This document shows positions 10,851-23,395 of a DNA stretch of 64,000 bases, piece after piece. The DNA comes from Laetiporus sulphureus 93-53 (taxonomy: Eukaryota > Basidiomycota > Agaricomycetes > Polyporales > Laetiporaceae): assembly GCF_001632365.1 (NCBI RefSeq), contig NW_024468538.1:171746-235745 (forward strand), written 5' to 3'. The notes under the pieces are model-generated. The model made no database searches, had not been told where the DNA came from, and saw only the letters and a list, made by a program, of their open reading frames with translations. Position numbers and translations under genes: made by a program. Position 1 is the stretch's first letter. Each line of letters starts with the position of its first letter.

Positions 10851-13515
10851 CAGCTAGTGCTATGCAGGCTCGATTTGTACGAATTGGGGGCATGCACCAT
10901 TTGTACCGACAATTGTTGCGCGAATGTTCCCGCATACTCATGCTCTAACACAATTTGTATCGCTTTGCGATCAGGAAGCTGCTGTCGACCTCGATGCGAG
11001 GATGTCTCGATGTCAATGCATCTTCCATTCGCAGTAGTGCTGAAAGCAACGATTGCCGTGCTAATTTCCCCCTTCCGCATAACGGTTTGTTTATCACGAA
11101 CTCTCGTATTATGGTTTTACTCGACAGTGAAATTTTTGAATGATGTATCCGACGATGTTCAGACTGTGAAACAATCCGCTCTATACCATACATGTTTATT
11201 TTCCCATTCAACGTTGCAACGTCCTCAGATGTGAAGTTCCGAAAAGTGCGCCATCCTTTCGACTCTGTAGTACGCGAGTCTGTATGCGAGCTCCCCACGT
11301 CTTGATACTTCACAAGCTTGCCAGCTACACTTGCATTACAGACCCTATCACTCACACTTAGACTATACAGTGGACCCTGCTACGTCATGGGTATGTTGTG
11401 GAAGACGTCTTCGTTGGACACAAGGAAGATACGCTGATCGAAGTCGGAGCGAAGCTACACAGCGTGCATAGCAACATTTTTCCATTTGAAAACAGTAGAG
11501 AAACTCTGAAAACATATTAAGCTTTGATTTGGGAAAATGGTGAAGGAATTGAAGCTTCCTCCATCATTAAATTGCTATATATGGGCATGTGCTACCCAAA
11601 TATGAAAACATGTGCACAATATTTCTCCAAGGCAGGGCTTTATATTCTTTTACTATATTTTCACGGTTTCTTCAGTGGAAAAATATTGCTATGCACGCTG
11701 TGCTATAAAAGTCCGTTTCCGATTCCTGTACTACATACAAGCCGTGGAACAATAACTACGTCGCGCTATCACTAAATAAAGTCCTAAAACATGCCGGGTA
11801 TGCGACAACATTCAGTGAGGCCACACAACTCCGATTCATCACGACACTTCCTTGAACACCCCGACCTGATCCAGTTATTCCAGCAACACTTCTTGTCGAG
11901 GTCTCCCACTATCCTGATGTCAAATCCGCAAGATATGCAGTGGCGTCTCATTGAGATCGACGAGTTTTGCGAGCAGCCTGGCGTCCAGCGCAAGCTACGT
12001 GAGCAGTTCGTACACTTGATGAGGCATCTATTCGACGCGGGAATGGCTAGTTCGCACGCTCGTGTACCTTGATGCAGTTATCCAATAGACGCTGTGGTCG
12101 CATCCCGAGGTCATCGAACTCGCAGTGGCCCGCTGTCAAACCCCACTTCCTACGTTTGCGTGACTCCACCCTTCTTATTCACACACTGCTCCGTGGGCCA
12201 TCGAAGACACCGTTATGCCGCTCTCCATCTCCTGTGCGAGCGGCGTTCCGCGCCCATGCGTCGAAATCGTTACCGTCTGCGCAGGCCGGATGGATACCGT
12301 CCCCGTCCATTTCATGAATGCGCCCCGAGCGTTCTGAAAGCTTTGATATGAGGAAGTTCCAGCCGGGGCGCTGGGTCAAGAAGGGCCGACCCCGCTACGC
12401 GCGTAGGAGAGGCCACTCGTATGTGTTGACCTTCACGGGTATGGACGTTCCGCACGTACGTTCCGTGCGCGGGTTCGCGCTCATGATGATCAAGGTGAGC
12501 GAATGTGTGTCGTTTCTTGAGCGCTGTGCTGACGGGATGGCTGGTACTGGTAGTCGTGCCGTGCGCCGTGTTAGGAATTACGCGTTCGAGTTGGGTATGG
12601 AAGAGAGATGAGGACCGAGCTCATCCGAATGGGGAAGGCGGTTGACTGAGCAACCGCGGGTTGCAGGGAAAGAGGACGTGAGAGTTCATTTGCGCGTTCG
12701 GCCGTTGAAAGGTACTTGTCGCGAAAGCTGTTGGTTTGAATTCGAGTCGCGCTGTCTGGTCGCTGTTGTGTCGCCACGATGAATCGCACGACGAGGCTAC
12801 CTTGACATTGTACGTTCCGGCCGTGGTCGATATATGAGGGTCGTTACGCTGTGGCATCACGAGTCATTGGCCCGAGTCGGAGCCTGTCCTCCCGCAACTG
12901 CGAATGATACCCATCGAATTGATTGTCATTAACGTTGTCGTGAAGACGACGCGATGTTTGGTTAGATGTCGCTTGAAAGATTCTGGCTAAGATCGCCTGG
13001 CCGGACCTCGTGGGTTGATTCCAGCGGATAGCGCATACTTGATGTATCGATGGGATACGTAGCTGTCGTGAGATACACGATTGCTGACGGAGCATGCGGT
13101 TTGAAAGGGTTGGGGACGACAAGGAGAACAAAGATATCTGAGTGTCGGATGGCGGTGGCGGTATGCAGGAAACCGAATGCTGGAATGCGCAGATATGTTA
13201 TGTAGTAGCGCGTGATACATGTGGACTAGGGGATTGGGGAAGGAATTGCGTTACGTAACCCAGAACGTGCAGGACCGTATGACACTTCGAAGAGCGGGAG
13301 AGAGGATGGTCGACATATTCGCAGGCCACTTAAGCATGCCCTTCGTTGTCGCCAGAGTGGAGACAAGACCACGAGCGCGGGAAGCATCTACTGGAGATAC
13401 AACGGCTGCGATGGTCAAAACTTTCCTTCCGCAGGAAGATCCCCCATTGTGGCGCTGCAGTGCCAATGTCACGACGCAGATGAACGCGTGGGTGTAGACA
13501 TAAAATGTGAGATAC
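10851..13515. other. Gene-poor stretch with relic sequence
   Basis: After the BRO1 stop there is AT-rich DNA (about 11.0-11.8 kb) with no supported gene. At 11.4 kb lies a short copy of a dispersed repeat shared with 16.75 kb. From about 11.79 to 12.62 kb several open stretches on the + strand read like protein (for example QDMQWRLIEIDEFCEQ, then HPEVIELAVARCQTPLPTF in another frame). Stops and frame changes separate them and I could not find splice sites that join them. It may be a decayed gene of unknown type. The rest shows nothing I can support. Confidence 0.35.
11408..11438 (+). repeat. Dispersed repeat, copy 1
   Basis: 31 bases are identical to 16751-16781 in the same orientation (core TTCGTTGGACACAAGGAAGA). 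Similarity extends a little on the left (TTGTGGAAGAC versus TTGTGAAAGAC). On the right both copies soon meet TCGGAGCGAA. Confidence 0.6.
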
Positions 13516-15052
13516 TCACCGGAAGATACCACGCTCGGTCAGTTGTGGGAATAATGGTGGAAGTTGCTGCCTCCACTGCTCCTTGGCCGCTGCTTTTGCC
13601 GCATTGCTATTTTCGTATCTACGAGTGCTAAAACGTAGAAGTGGAAATTCTACTTTGTTCAGCATCCTGCATGAGTCAGATGAAAAATGATTGTCCATTT
13701 CTTCGTGATGGGCGGGCTCGTAGATTTGAAACAACCTTTTCAATTCCTCCTTCGCCCCGCTGACTGCAGCGTGACGTGGAAACCAAGTGAAAACTATCAC
13801 GATTTCTCGAAGTTGGTCTGGCTTGACTGAACACAACACTTGACACAATGTGCTCAGGTTGAAATATTGCGTGACATGAGTAAATTTTTAGCCGTAGTCT
13901 CTGCAATGAGGTGTGGTCACGGAAAGATAACCGAGCTAAACCTAGAGAGAGTTTGGTTAGTGGAGATGCTTACATGAAACCAGAGTGCTCACCTGCAGCA
14001 AACACCTCTGTCTTTGTTCCGCCGAATGGGTCGTAGTATTCCATTTCCAATCGCAGATCCAAGAGTGAGCCAGAGCCAATCTTCAGCATTTGCTGCGTTT
14101 GCCATTTAGTGAATGGGTCATCATATGCTGCACTGTTGAGGATGAGTCTTCGCAAGTGACCCGAGATGGAAGGATGAGCAAGGAAGTCTATGAATGTCTC
14201 TGATACGCGTTCCCTTGGCTTGAGCCACAAGGACCTGATCTTGACGCGATTTTCAAACAAACCAAATGTATCATGGTGAAAGTGGTCGTGTATGAAGACC
14301 AGATAGTTGCAAAGTATGAGCCAGACCAGGGCTGGCAGGGCGGAGACGAGGCGTGCGAAGACAGTTATTGACGGCAATGTGACCATATTGAGATAGAGGC
14401 GAGTGACGGAGAAGGCGGAGAGATGCAGGAAGATGTTTGTCTCCCCTAGGCAGACCTATAAAATCGTCTGAGGAAGCGACGACATACGATATCAAGTGTC
14501 GCTATGCATCGTCGACGGTCCCCACGCTGAAGCATAAATTGTGAGCCGCTCGAGCCGGGGCAGCATGGGAGCGAGCATGATCGCCGCCGGCCACAGTGCT
14601 GACAGATCTATCAATTGTTGGTAATGATCATAGTCATATCGTGCGCCCGCCCCGACCACTTCGGCGTCTGCTTCAGCATCTTTGCATACGCCTTCACATC
14701 CTCAACACTCTTGATCTTGATCTGCACGCGCAAGTGGAAGCGACTGGGAGGGTACCATGCTCGGCAGACATTAATGGTGCACCGCCTCAAAGTCCGCTGG
14801 GCATCCCACAGATGATTGATCACGTTCTCCCACACCTCGATCGGAAGTTGCGGCAGAGGTCTCCTCGCTCCTTGCGGGCGAGCCAGTGTGACCGGCCCTA
14901 CTCCGCCATTGACCTTACACAGCATAGCACATAAAGCTAAAGCGTCAACGACACATGCACAGAGCTTTTCCACTCACCACTAGTGCAAGCCTTTGTACAT
15001 TGTCCCCTGAAGCTTTCGTGATGTGTTTCAGCTGCTGTTCGGAGGACGCCAT
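13516..15052 (-). pseudogene. F-box protein gene, copy A, disrupted
   Basis: The start is probably ATG at 15052 (MASSEQQLKHITKASG), then an intron, then a clear F-box (LPQLPIEVWENVINHLWDAQ, followed by RRCTINVCRAWYPPSRF). F-box proteins recruit substrates to SCF ubiquitin ligases. The C-terminal part gives VTLPSITVFARLVSALPALV, and the gene ends QQLPPLFPQLTERGIFR, like copy B. Against an intact gene: the frame is lost just after the F-box (stop at TNN near 14615), a second stop plus an inserted stretch lies near 14470-14510 (MHSDT, then FLHLSAFSV in another frame), and a further stop falls near 13880 in the part joining the last exon. Copies A and B align through all of this, so these look like real breaks rather than missed introns, but an unusual splicing pattern is not excluded. 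Confidence 0.6.
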
Positions 15053-15773
15053 AGCGTGCGTGTCGAGTGATGGCAGATGGTAATCAGTGTGGTTTTCCAG
15101 GTCAACTCTTCAGATATATGTATCCATCTCATCGCATCGCAACGTGCCTCCGTATGCGATATCTTCTGGAACCCACACATGAGGCACGACCATGTGTATC
15201 TGGGGGGCTGCAGACAAAACGCGAGGCAAGACATGCATATAACGATCAGTTCATCTTTTCCGAATCGGTACGAGCGTTCATACCTTCATGGGCATCAAGC
15301 ATGCAGACTTGCAGACGGGTAGACATCCGTGAAGCTCTTTGAATCTCCCATATACAGCGCCTGACTAGAAGGATTTGCGCACATTACTGCGCCGCTTCGA
15401 AGTACGCAACGATTCTGGGAACGGAACGACCAGTGTTCTGCATAGCATCGTGGACGCACCGCACTTCAACGCCGCGGTCACTGCCAAGCAGAGGGGGGGA
15501 AAGGCGTAAGGCTTCGGCGTGCCGTCCTTTGCCGCGTTCACTTCTTTTCAGAATATGGTATCGGATCGATGGTATCAGACCGCGTCGCCCGTGTTTCATC
15601 AAGGCGATCATATCTCCGCACTGGCTCGGACACCACGAGTGCGACCATGAAGCAGCCTATCTGTCCTCGCTGCTGAGGGTACGCTTCTAGTGTGCGGCTC
15701 GCTATACCATCATCACAGCCTGCCCAGGATGGGCGGCCGCGGTCCGCCACACGCAGGCAGGAAATGCATCGCC

Positions 15774-15789
15774 ATTTAGGCGCCTAAAT
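15774..15789. repeat. 16-base perfect palindrome
   Basis: ATTTAGGCGCCTAAAT reads the same on both strands. It stands alone in a gene-free region. A role as a protein-binding site or a repeat remnant is possible but unproven. Confidence 0.5.
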
Positions 15790-16750
15790 ACCTAGGATCA
15801 ATCTCATGTTCACAGCGCAGGGTTTAACAGGAAGCGTTCGTCGACGCACCGCATTCACACCACATCCGTGAGGCCAGGAACATCTGCAAACAGAAACAGC
15901 CATCTCACGCGCCGAACGTCCAGGCATCTAGACAGTGCTAGTCCACAGAGCGACCAATTCATGAACCGCTGGTCAGAGAAACTTCATCGAGCTGCATGCG
16001 ATCGTGATCGTGACCGTTGACGTTGATGTGCACGGTGTTGCATTCCGGCAAGATAAGATACTGATGAATAACGGTCGGAGCGAAGCTGAGCTGACGACGA
16101 GCGACGCACGATGGAACATCGCCTTCCCGTCACGTTGGCCTTTCCTCGACCTCACCTCCATCAACCATTTTGATCCTCTCCTCATGCTTGACGAGAAAGC
16201 CGCTACTGCAGACATGGACAGAATCGTCAGGATTCCCGAGAGACTGCGTACAATCAATGTTCGCACGTGCGGCTTCAAGGAATAATCAGAGACGTCGTAT
16301 TGAACATGCTCGATCATGGTTGACCGATGAAATGACTCACATTCAAGCGGACTGCTCTCTACATGTCGTCTACCTCAAAAAGAAGCAAAAGTGTCGCTCC
16401 GAGTAATGCTGAGATCAGCGCACCGCCTGGAGCTCATGTTCATGGTCTCGTTACACAGACTCGATTGATCCTCGCAGTTTTCTGAACTTGAGTCAGTTTC
16501 TCCGCGATGATTAACAGGTAATAGTTCTGGTTGCATAGCCACACCAGAGTCGTCCCACAGTTCAAGGAGAGGGTGATCGACATCGCTGTCGGCGTATATC
16601 AGGGCGGAATCGAGGTAAATCTTCCGCGGCATGATGGCCGCTGAAAAACCAGCAGCACCCTGAGCATGTTTGGAAGAAATAGATGTCGGAGATCGTTGGC
16701 ACTGAAAGGGTTGCCAAGGTCAATCGATAGGCGGCGAGTTGTGAAAGACA

Positions 16751-16781
16751 TCTTCGTTGGACACAAGGAAGATACGCTGAT
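16751..16781 (+). repeat. Dispersed repeat, copy 2
   Basis: 31 bases identical to 11408-11438, same orientation, inside a region of decayed protein-like sequence. The - strand reads RIFLVSNEDVF in both copies, so the source may have been a coding sequence. Confidence 0.6.
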
Positions 16782-17668
16782 TGTTCAATGCCCAATGAAT
16801 TCGGAGCGAAAAGCGGTTTTCTTAGTTGAGCTGAGTGGCGATTGTCTGTGCAGTGGCACGGAGGTAGCCCTTCGCCAGTGATAACCGCAGGCGTGATATC
16901 TGAGCGAGGCACCAAAAAACCGCACGACTGATAGCTCTGCATCAGCATTATCCAATTGCACGTAATACGGAAACTCGCACCAGCAGCAAAGGAACTTCAT
17001 GAACGAAGTGACGTGATCACACCAACTGATGTGAGGGTCACCAGCAGAATTGAGGGCTTTGGAAAAGCGAGCAAGGATCGACCACGGCCATTGACATTGG
17101 TACACGGCTTGCTTGGATTCCGACATGTTATGGATGTTCGGCAATACCTGAGCCGTCTGACACTGCGTGATTTGTTAGAGCTTTTCCGATCATCTTCAAG
17201 ACGATATACTGGTTGTTTATTTCGAGAAACACATACTACCTGTCAGTTCTTGACTGGGCAAGATGTAGAGTTCGAAGGCCAAAGAGACCAGGTATGGTTT
17301 GGGAAGGTCACGGGACCGCGATTTGATTCGACACGCGACGCGTTCGTCCAGCCAAATGTCCGACGGACACGGTATATACTCCCGAACATGGCTCGAATAA
17401 AAGAACAACACATTTATGACAAATGTTTAGTTGTAAATACAGCACTTTGTCTAAGATAGATATGAAAGCAGTTACAACCCAACACGTTAAGCCGGTTAGA
17501 TGATGGTACAGCAGAGAAAAACTACACACGAAGTCATGTCCTTCCAACATACTCTCCATAGAAGCATCCGTTCCCAGTTCACAGCATGCGCAGTTCTGAA
17601 GGTTGGATACATTGAAAAGAGTTCCAGAGCTACCGCTCAATCAGATCTAAAATAGCATAGATCGTTGC

Positions 17669-18415
17669 TCAATGTTCGCGAAGCTGGAGACGCCTATCAA
17701 AGATTTTCAGCAGGCTTGGCTGTCAATTAGAGCAATATAAGCTCAAACCGAGAGCGATAGAGTACACAATGAACGTACCTCGAGAGACATTGATATATCT
17801 ACGATGTCCGGCTCATCGTTCCTACGGTCCGCCACATTTTCGCTTGTGAAGGGCGCATACAAAGGCGGAATAATCGCTTCTCGAGGAGAATACTCAGGCA
17901 CCGGCTTTGGAAGCGTGCCTGTAGCATCAAAGCTGCTGCGGTAGCATCCGAGACGTAGCTCCTGCGTTAGTTGCTCACGGTCGGCTTTGATCATCCTCCC
18001 CAGTCCCAACCGAAGAGCTCACCTCGAAACTGGTGTCACGTAGTCCAGGCGTACAAGTAATGCTCTGGAAGACCTCCGTTTGACGAGGCGGAACCGAAAG
18101 GAGGGCATCAGAGTACGAGCGTCGGTACCGTGGCCGAGGCGAGCTTGTCAGTAGGCGGCTGGCAGCCTTGGGTTCGGCCTCAAGTATGGGTATGTCAAGG
18201 GGCTCTATCGTCATAGATATGTCCGCGAGTGACTGTTCCATGTCCATATCGCTGAGGTCGGCCAGCGTGAGGTTGCGCACCGGCTCGACGAGACCCAACG
18301 AGTGTCCTTCATTGTCAAACTCGAAGTCGACCGAGTACATTGAAAGATCATGATCTTCCAGCGTTGACGTCGGGAAACACGCAGTAGGATGGATATTAGC
18401 GAGCATTGTGGTCAT
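17669..18415 (-). CDS. Uncharacterised protein
   Basis: Three exons (18415-18023, 17961-17779, 17719-17669) join in frame to 208 residues with good splice sites (GTGAGC...CTAACGCAG and GTACGT...TTGACAG). I do not recognise the family. The protein is acidic and Ser/Pro-rich, with repeated short hydrophobic-acidic motifs (LTLADLSDMDMEQSLADISM), a basic SPRPRYRRSYSDAL patch that looks like a phosphorylation site, and no membrane segment. The frame stays open upstream of the chosen ATG (back to about 18490, reading RQRLYLHVNQEGQLYP). A further 5' exon starting near 18590 is therefore possible, with ATG AAT ATA TCA as a candidate start. It could be a nuclear or cell-cycle regulator, but nothing proves it. 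Confidence 0.6.
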
Positions 18416-20505
18416 GTCTGAGCAAGGAGAGCGGCCGATAATGGGGTATAGTTGACCTTCTTGGTTCACATGGAGGTACAAGCGCTGCCGTCGCTGCCGA
18501 TCGGTGGTTAATCGGTGCCCGATGACTGCAGTTCACACGATCTATTCTCAGCCACAGCCAGATGCGCCTGCCTTTCCGAGCCAAATGATATATTCATCTG
18601 TCTTCGCATTATAAAAGAGCAGAGCACGTTTCAACAACAGTATTCCGCGCACAAACTCAACGTCGGGTCAAGGAGTACAGTTGGATAAATGAACACGTCC
18701 GCCTTGGAGTACGTCTTCTCGCTATCCAGGAAGAATCCAACGCATCACTTGATTCACTCTCGATGAAGCCCACCCGGAATACGGGATCGATCATTATGAT
18801 GTCGTTCGACATGGCATTTGGAGTGTTCGACGCGATATCTATTGTCCGACCATATGGCCGTCGAGAAAGACGCCGCATCGGTTTTCAGCATATGGCTGGC
18901 TGATAATTTGATTGTGAGTACAAACGTCTCGGCGGAAAGACCGTCTTTAATCAGACTCAATAGGTATACCGTGTTTACGTTGTCTTGGGTCTAGATTGTC
19001 GGCTCTACTGTTCTTCCATTCTCGCTATTTCTAGCAGATATATGTTTGTCTCATTGCTCCACTGAGACCATAAATTCTGACCACTCGCAGAGCCGTTGGA
19101 ATTGCACTACTGATAACCACTGGCAAGCCTGGATAATACTTGGTGCACCAAAATTCGTGGCCTTCAGCAAGTACTGCCTTTCGGTCGATCTCTGTCTCGC
19201 TTAACATCAGTTGCCGTCTGTCGATTGCTGTACGTCTCACATATCATCACAAGATGAACCGGGTCTTATCTCCAAACGGTAGAGAGCACTACTCCATCAT
19301 GGCACTTGTTGCCGAGCCGGCCGCGGTGTACTCAATGAACAGCCTAATATGAATGACAGGAATCTGCCTTTACAGTACCCTTTCGCGGCTTTGTTCTGCA
19401 CCGCCTCGATGCGTTGCCATCCGTCGTAATACCGGATGTATTTCATGTGCTTCACTAATCTAGACGACTGCACCCGATCTCATCATTTTGTGATTAGCAT
19501 TGTTGTCGCGAAGTAGTCTCTCGCTGTGTCGGGCATCTCCAAGGAATCAAACACACGGAGGTATCGGTCGGATTCAGAGCGCCTGCATTTTACTGGCCAC
19601 GCAAGTCATATCCGCCCTCGACTGCTATTACCTCGATAGCAAGTTCTACCCTCGACAAATCCTACGTCTCCTTGGGTAGAGCAGCGGATACACACACAAA
19701 GGTATATGCTATGGTGCATAGAGGCGCCGATTGCTGAACTGTAGATTGCTCACTCTCACTCGGACTATTTTAAAGGAAGCCAGACACGAATATCTGGTTG
19801 CGGCCAAGGTCCTCCGTTATTCTTCGCCTGGATCGCAGAATGCTGTACATATGGGCATGGATTTTATAATATCTATTTAGAAATGTATCAGATCCAAAAA
19901 TCTGGTCTAAGACTAGTGAGCTATACTCTAGGAATCAAATATACGTTGCCAGTGTAACTCCGGGTTAGCCAACTGTTACCATGCAAAAGCCTTAATACCG
20001 GGTGGAGAAAAGATCACAAACTGGGGTCTTTTTAGAGATATAGCTCGATATGGGATTCGCGGAGAGCTGCTTATTTCAACGCCAGACTGGAAATAAATTG
20101 GCGGTCGCGTGTTCGATCTTCTGAGGGATGAATATTAATGGTGGATCTATGGCATGAGGGTGGCATTAGTCCATAAAATTTGGCTACTGTGAAATTCCGA
20201 GCGGTTGTTCCGCACGTTAAGTTCTCCGAAGCGTGAAGCTACTAGTCCGCTTTTTCGAGGATGTGGCAGGCAGTGATCGGAATTGCAATTGCAGAGGCTT
20301 ATAGCTTCTGATCCTAACAAGGACAAACAAACGAGCGTGGCCACAACGTGAACCAAGTCCGCTATCATGCATCGCTTCGTGGTAGAGCTCATAGCGAGCT
20401 CATTCTCCTTTTCTTCCTTTCCCTCATCCTCTGCATTCAAGGAGAAAAGTTCTTGGCACGCGATATACCATCTATCTGCATAGGTACTTGTCCGTCGCAC
20501 ATCCA
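18416..20505. other. Gene-free stretch upstream of the nucleoporin gene
   Basis: Contains the upstream region of the leftward unknown gene and the promoter and leader of the rightward nucleoporin. A short protein-like stretch on the - strand (DSEKTYSKADVFIYPTVLLD near 18.66-18.74 kb) has no consistent gene model. 19.3-20.2 kb is AT-rich and shows nothing. A TCTGCATAG site at 20475-20483, just before the nucleoporin ATG, may end a 5' leader intron. A short repeat lies at 20281-20335. Confidence 0.4.
20281..20335 (-). repeat. Degenerate dispersed repeat, inverted copy
   Basis: The - strand shares TTGTTAGGATC and, after a short gap, a near match (GCTATAAGCCTCTGC versus GCTAATAGCCTCTGC) with the + strand at about 25508-25556. 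Both read CLSLLGSxAxSLC in one frame. Likely fragments of an old repeat. Confidence 0.4.
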
Positions 20506-22692
20506 ATGTTTTCGCTGGGAAACACACAGAACGCGTCTGGCGGTGGCGCGTTTGGGACTGCAGGACAACAGCAACCTGGTGCTTCCAGCAGCAACCTCTT
20601 CGGAAGCACATCCCAGCCAGCAGCCGGAGGATCAACTTTGTTTGGGAGCACAACCCAACAAGCGCCTGGTACGGGCGGATCGATCTTCGGCAACGCCCCA
20701 GCAGGATCGCAGACAGCGGGAGCCACGGGCGGGGGGATGTTCGGTACTGCGAACACGCAAACTGGTGGAGGCCTATTTGGCAGTACACCAGCCCAGCAGC
20801 CAAGCGGTGGTGGCTTGTTCGGAAATACAGGCACACAGCCAGCAGCTGGGAATCCTTTTAGCGTCCAGTCCACGGCGGGAACGACTGCACCGGCTGGCAC
20901 TTCTCTTTTCGGCAGTGCATCCACGAATACCCCGGGTTCAGGTAGCACTGGAGGCGGTTTGTTTGGCAATGCTGCCACGGGAGGTGGTCTCTTTGGTAGC
21001 ACGGGAGGGACTAGTACTACTGCGACTGGAGGTGGACCATTCGGCAGCACGGGAGGGATGGGTGCTACAAATGCCGGAAGGGGGCTGTTTGGCAGCACGA
21101 CGGGCGGGAGCACCACAGGTACGACTGGCGGTCTGTTTGGTAACGCTCCTGGAGGCACGATGACGGGCGCTACGGGAGGAGGGCTTTTCGGAGGCTCGAC
21201 GACGACTCCCATGAACACAGGAGGAAGCTTGTTCGGTAGCACGACGGCCACACAGCCCAACACAGGCGGTGGTCTTTTTGGAACTGCCAGCAATGTACCG
21301 TCAAACACAGGCGGAGGCATGTTCGGAAGTAGCACGGCAGCCCCTTTTAGCTCGGGAACTGGTGGTCTTTTCGGTGGCACTACCAACGCCCCTTCTACCG
21401 CAGTTACCGGTGGTCTGTTTGGAGGCGGCACTGCCGCGCCGACTGGATCGATTTTCGGCGGTCAAGCCCAAGCAGGTCTAAGCGCGGGCCAGCCGTCACT
21501 GTTTGGCTCGACGGTCGGGCAGCAACAGCAGCCCGGGATGCTCTTCGGCAGCAATCTCGGTCAATCGACGCTGCTCGGTGTGACACAAGGAAACCTGTTT
21601 GCATCGCGGCCCGCGTTAGCGCCCGGACAGCAGCAGCAGGACGCTCAATCCCAGTTCCTCGCGCTCACACAGCGAATTGAGGCTATCTATCACGCATGGA
21701 ATCCGGCCTCACCGCAGTGCCGATTCCAGGTACGTTTCCTAGCAAACTGACTTTGTTTCACCATGGCTGAGAATATATTTTCGCAGCATTACTTCTACAA
21801 TTTGGTGGATCCCAATCACGTTCACTTGTATGGTAGGCCATCGAATGCAACGAATGATGCATTGTGGCAGAAAGCTGTGCGAGAGAATCCGGACCCGAGT
21901 TGGTACGCTCAGATCGATCATTGGTTTCGCGTCTCGCTCTGATAGTGCTCCCCAGCCTGGTACCTGTGATCGCCACGGGCTTCGACGATCTTCAAACCAG
22001 GGTGGAGGCGCAGTCGCAACAAGCTGCAGCACATCAAGAGAGATTGAAGGTTCGTTTAATCCGGAGCGAGTTTTTTAACGATTGAGGCTCACCGGTGCTC
22101 CAGGAAATACAAACGCGGATAGCGGCTCTGACACAACGACACCAGCTGTCGAACGTGTCCCGTCTGCAGCGCGCTGCGGCGTTGCAGACGCAGCTCACGC
22201 ATCGCGTGCTCAAGGTCGTGCAGCACCTGCACCTCCTCATACCTTCGTTGCGCTCGTCTGCCATCCGGCCAGAGGAGGAGGCGCTGCGTGCTGTACTGGA
22301 GGACATCGACCAGGAGATCCGGAGGCCGGGCGGTACGGGCAGGATGCGCGGCAAGCTCAACGAGTTGTGGGCGCTCGTGGGCGCCGTCACGGCTGCTCGC
22401 GAGAGAGATCGTAACGCGGGCGGGGTAGAGTGGGCCGTTGTGGATGACGAGGGCCTGAGTCAGATTGCTCAGGTACGTGTCATGCCCCCCTCTGACGTCT
22501 GCTGCTCACGGCTGACATGCGAGTATTGGTGCACAGATCCTATCGGAAGAACAGGCGGGCTTGGCGCATTTGACGAAAGTCCTGCAGAAAGACCTCAAGG
22601 ATCTTGCTGTGATCCAAGGAACGAGCATAAAAGAAGACTCGGAGTATTCATCGGGCTCGACCTCGACGTTGCGCAGCAGCTCTATATACTGA
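20506..22692 (+). CDS. NUP57: GLFG nucleoporin, Nup57/Nup54 type
   Basis: Five exons (20506-21729, 21787-21902, 21956-22049, 22104-22472, 22537-22692) give 652 residues. It is a channel nucleoporin of the Nsp1/Nup62 complex that helps form the permeability barrier. Residues 1 to about 380 are FG repeats spaced by Gly/Thr/Ser/Gln (GGGLFGS, GGLFGN, GGSLFGS). The C-terminal part has the family block YHAWNPASPQCRFQHYFYNLVD, then NDALWQKAVRENPDP, an LVPVIATGFDDLQTRVEAQ helix and long coiled coils (RVLKVVQHLHLLIPSL), as in Nup54. The ATG at 20506 begins MFSLGNTQ. The frame is open for 18 bases upstream without another ATG. The split of yeast Nup57 versus animal Nup54 is only a naming matter. Confidence 0.9.
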
Positions 22693-23395
22693 ATCATGGA
22701 TGAGACTTGCGTGTATTGCTTAACGGTCGAAGTTACCTGATGCTATATACCCAGTGCAGCGGAGAGCCTACGTATACCAGCTCTGCTCACCGTGGATTCT
22801 CTGTCAAACAATGAGCGGGTCAGTTGTCGCGGAAGGCCACCTCGTGGGCCTTTACTTTGTACTACTGCTAGACGCGAAGGACACGGCTGTAGTTGGGTTA
22901 CTACTAACAGTTCGTTGAGCTAGAAAAAAACTGTTTCGGTCATTCAAAAAGGCTTCTCGAACCCTACAGTGTGAGAATATTCCTTGAGCTCGACACGATG
23001 AAACGACGTGCGGCATCGAACCTGCACAGGCTATTGGCCGCATATTCTCGATGATACCTACAAGCTATATGTGCTAGAAAAATAGGCTGCCGATGCGTTG
23101 AACGGACTGAATCGCATGCGTTCAATGATCACAACTGTTGTAGTACCCATCAACAGTGGGAGCTCAAAATGTAGAACAAGATTGGCTTCTATACATCCCA
23201 TTCTGGCCGCGTGAGAGCTCACTTCTCATTAGTGCTGCTGAATCCGCGTGGAATTCATGTAAAGGCCTATTGTGTCTCGAATACACCATTTTTTAAATCT
23301 CGAACTACCTATTCCAATGATACATTACCTGACTAACGAGGATTCCAGTGCAATACGAACTTCTGGTGCCTAACACGTACAATCTCTCTTCAATT
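22693..23395. other. Convergent 3' region
   Basis: About 700 bases between the stop of the nucleoporin gene and the stop of the leftward PLC-X gene. AT-rich, with no supported gene. Confidence 0.5.

Larger units (their letters stand above)
15053..17668. other. Gene-poor stretch with possible relics
   Basis: No gene with consistent splice structure. On the - strand near 16.3-16.9 kb there are protein-like stretches in different frames (for example NPFSANDLRHLFLPNMLRVL and IYLDSALIYADSDVDHPLLE) interrupted by stops, possibly a decayed gene. A perfect 16-base palindrome (ATTTAGGCGCCTAAAT) lies at 15774-15789, and the second copy of a dispersed repeat at 16751. 17.0-17.66 kb shows nothing clear. 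Confidence 0.35.

Noticed and set aside
16004..16285. 93-codon + strand frame (PERLRTINVRTCGF)
   Set aside because: An isolated frame without splice partners or a recognised motif, possibly part of decayed sequence.
20472..21431. Long Pro-rich frame on the - strand across the nucleoporin
   Set aside because: It is the mirror of the GLFG repeats. The + strand gene has splice sites, FG repeats and a conserved C-terminus.
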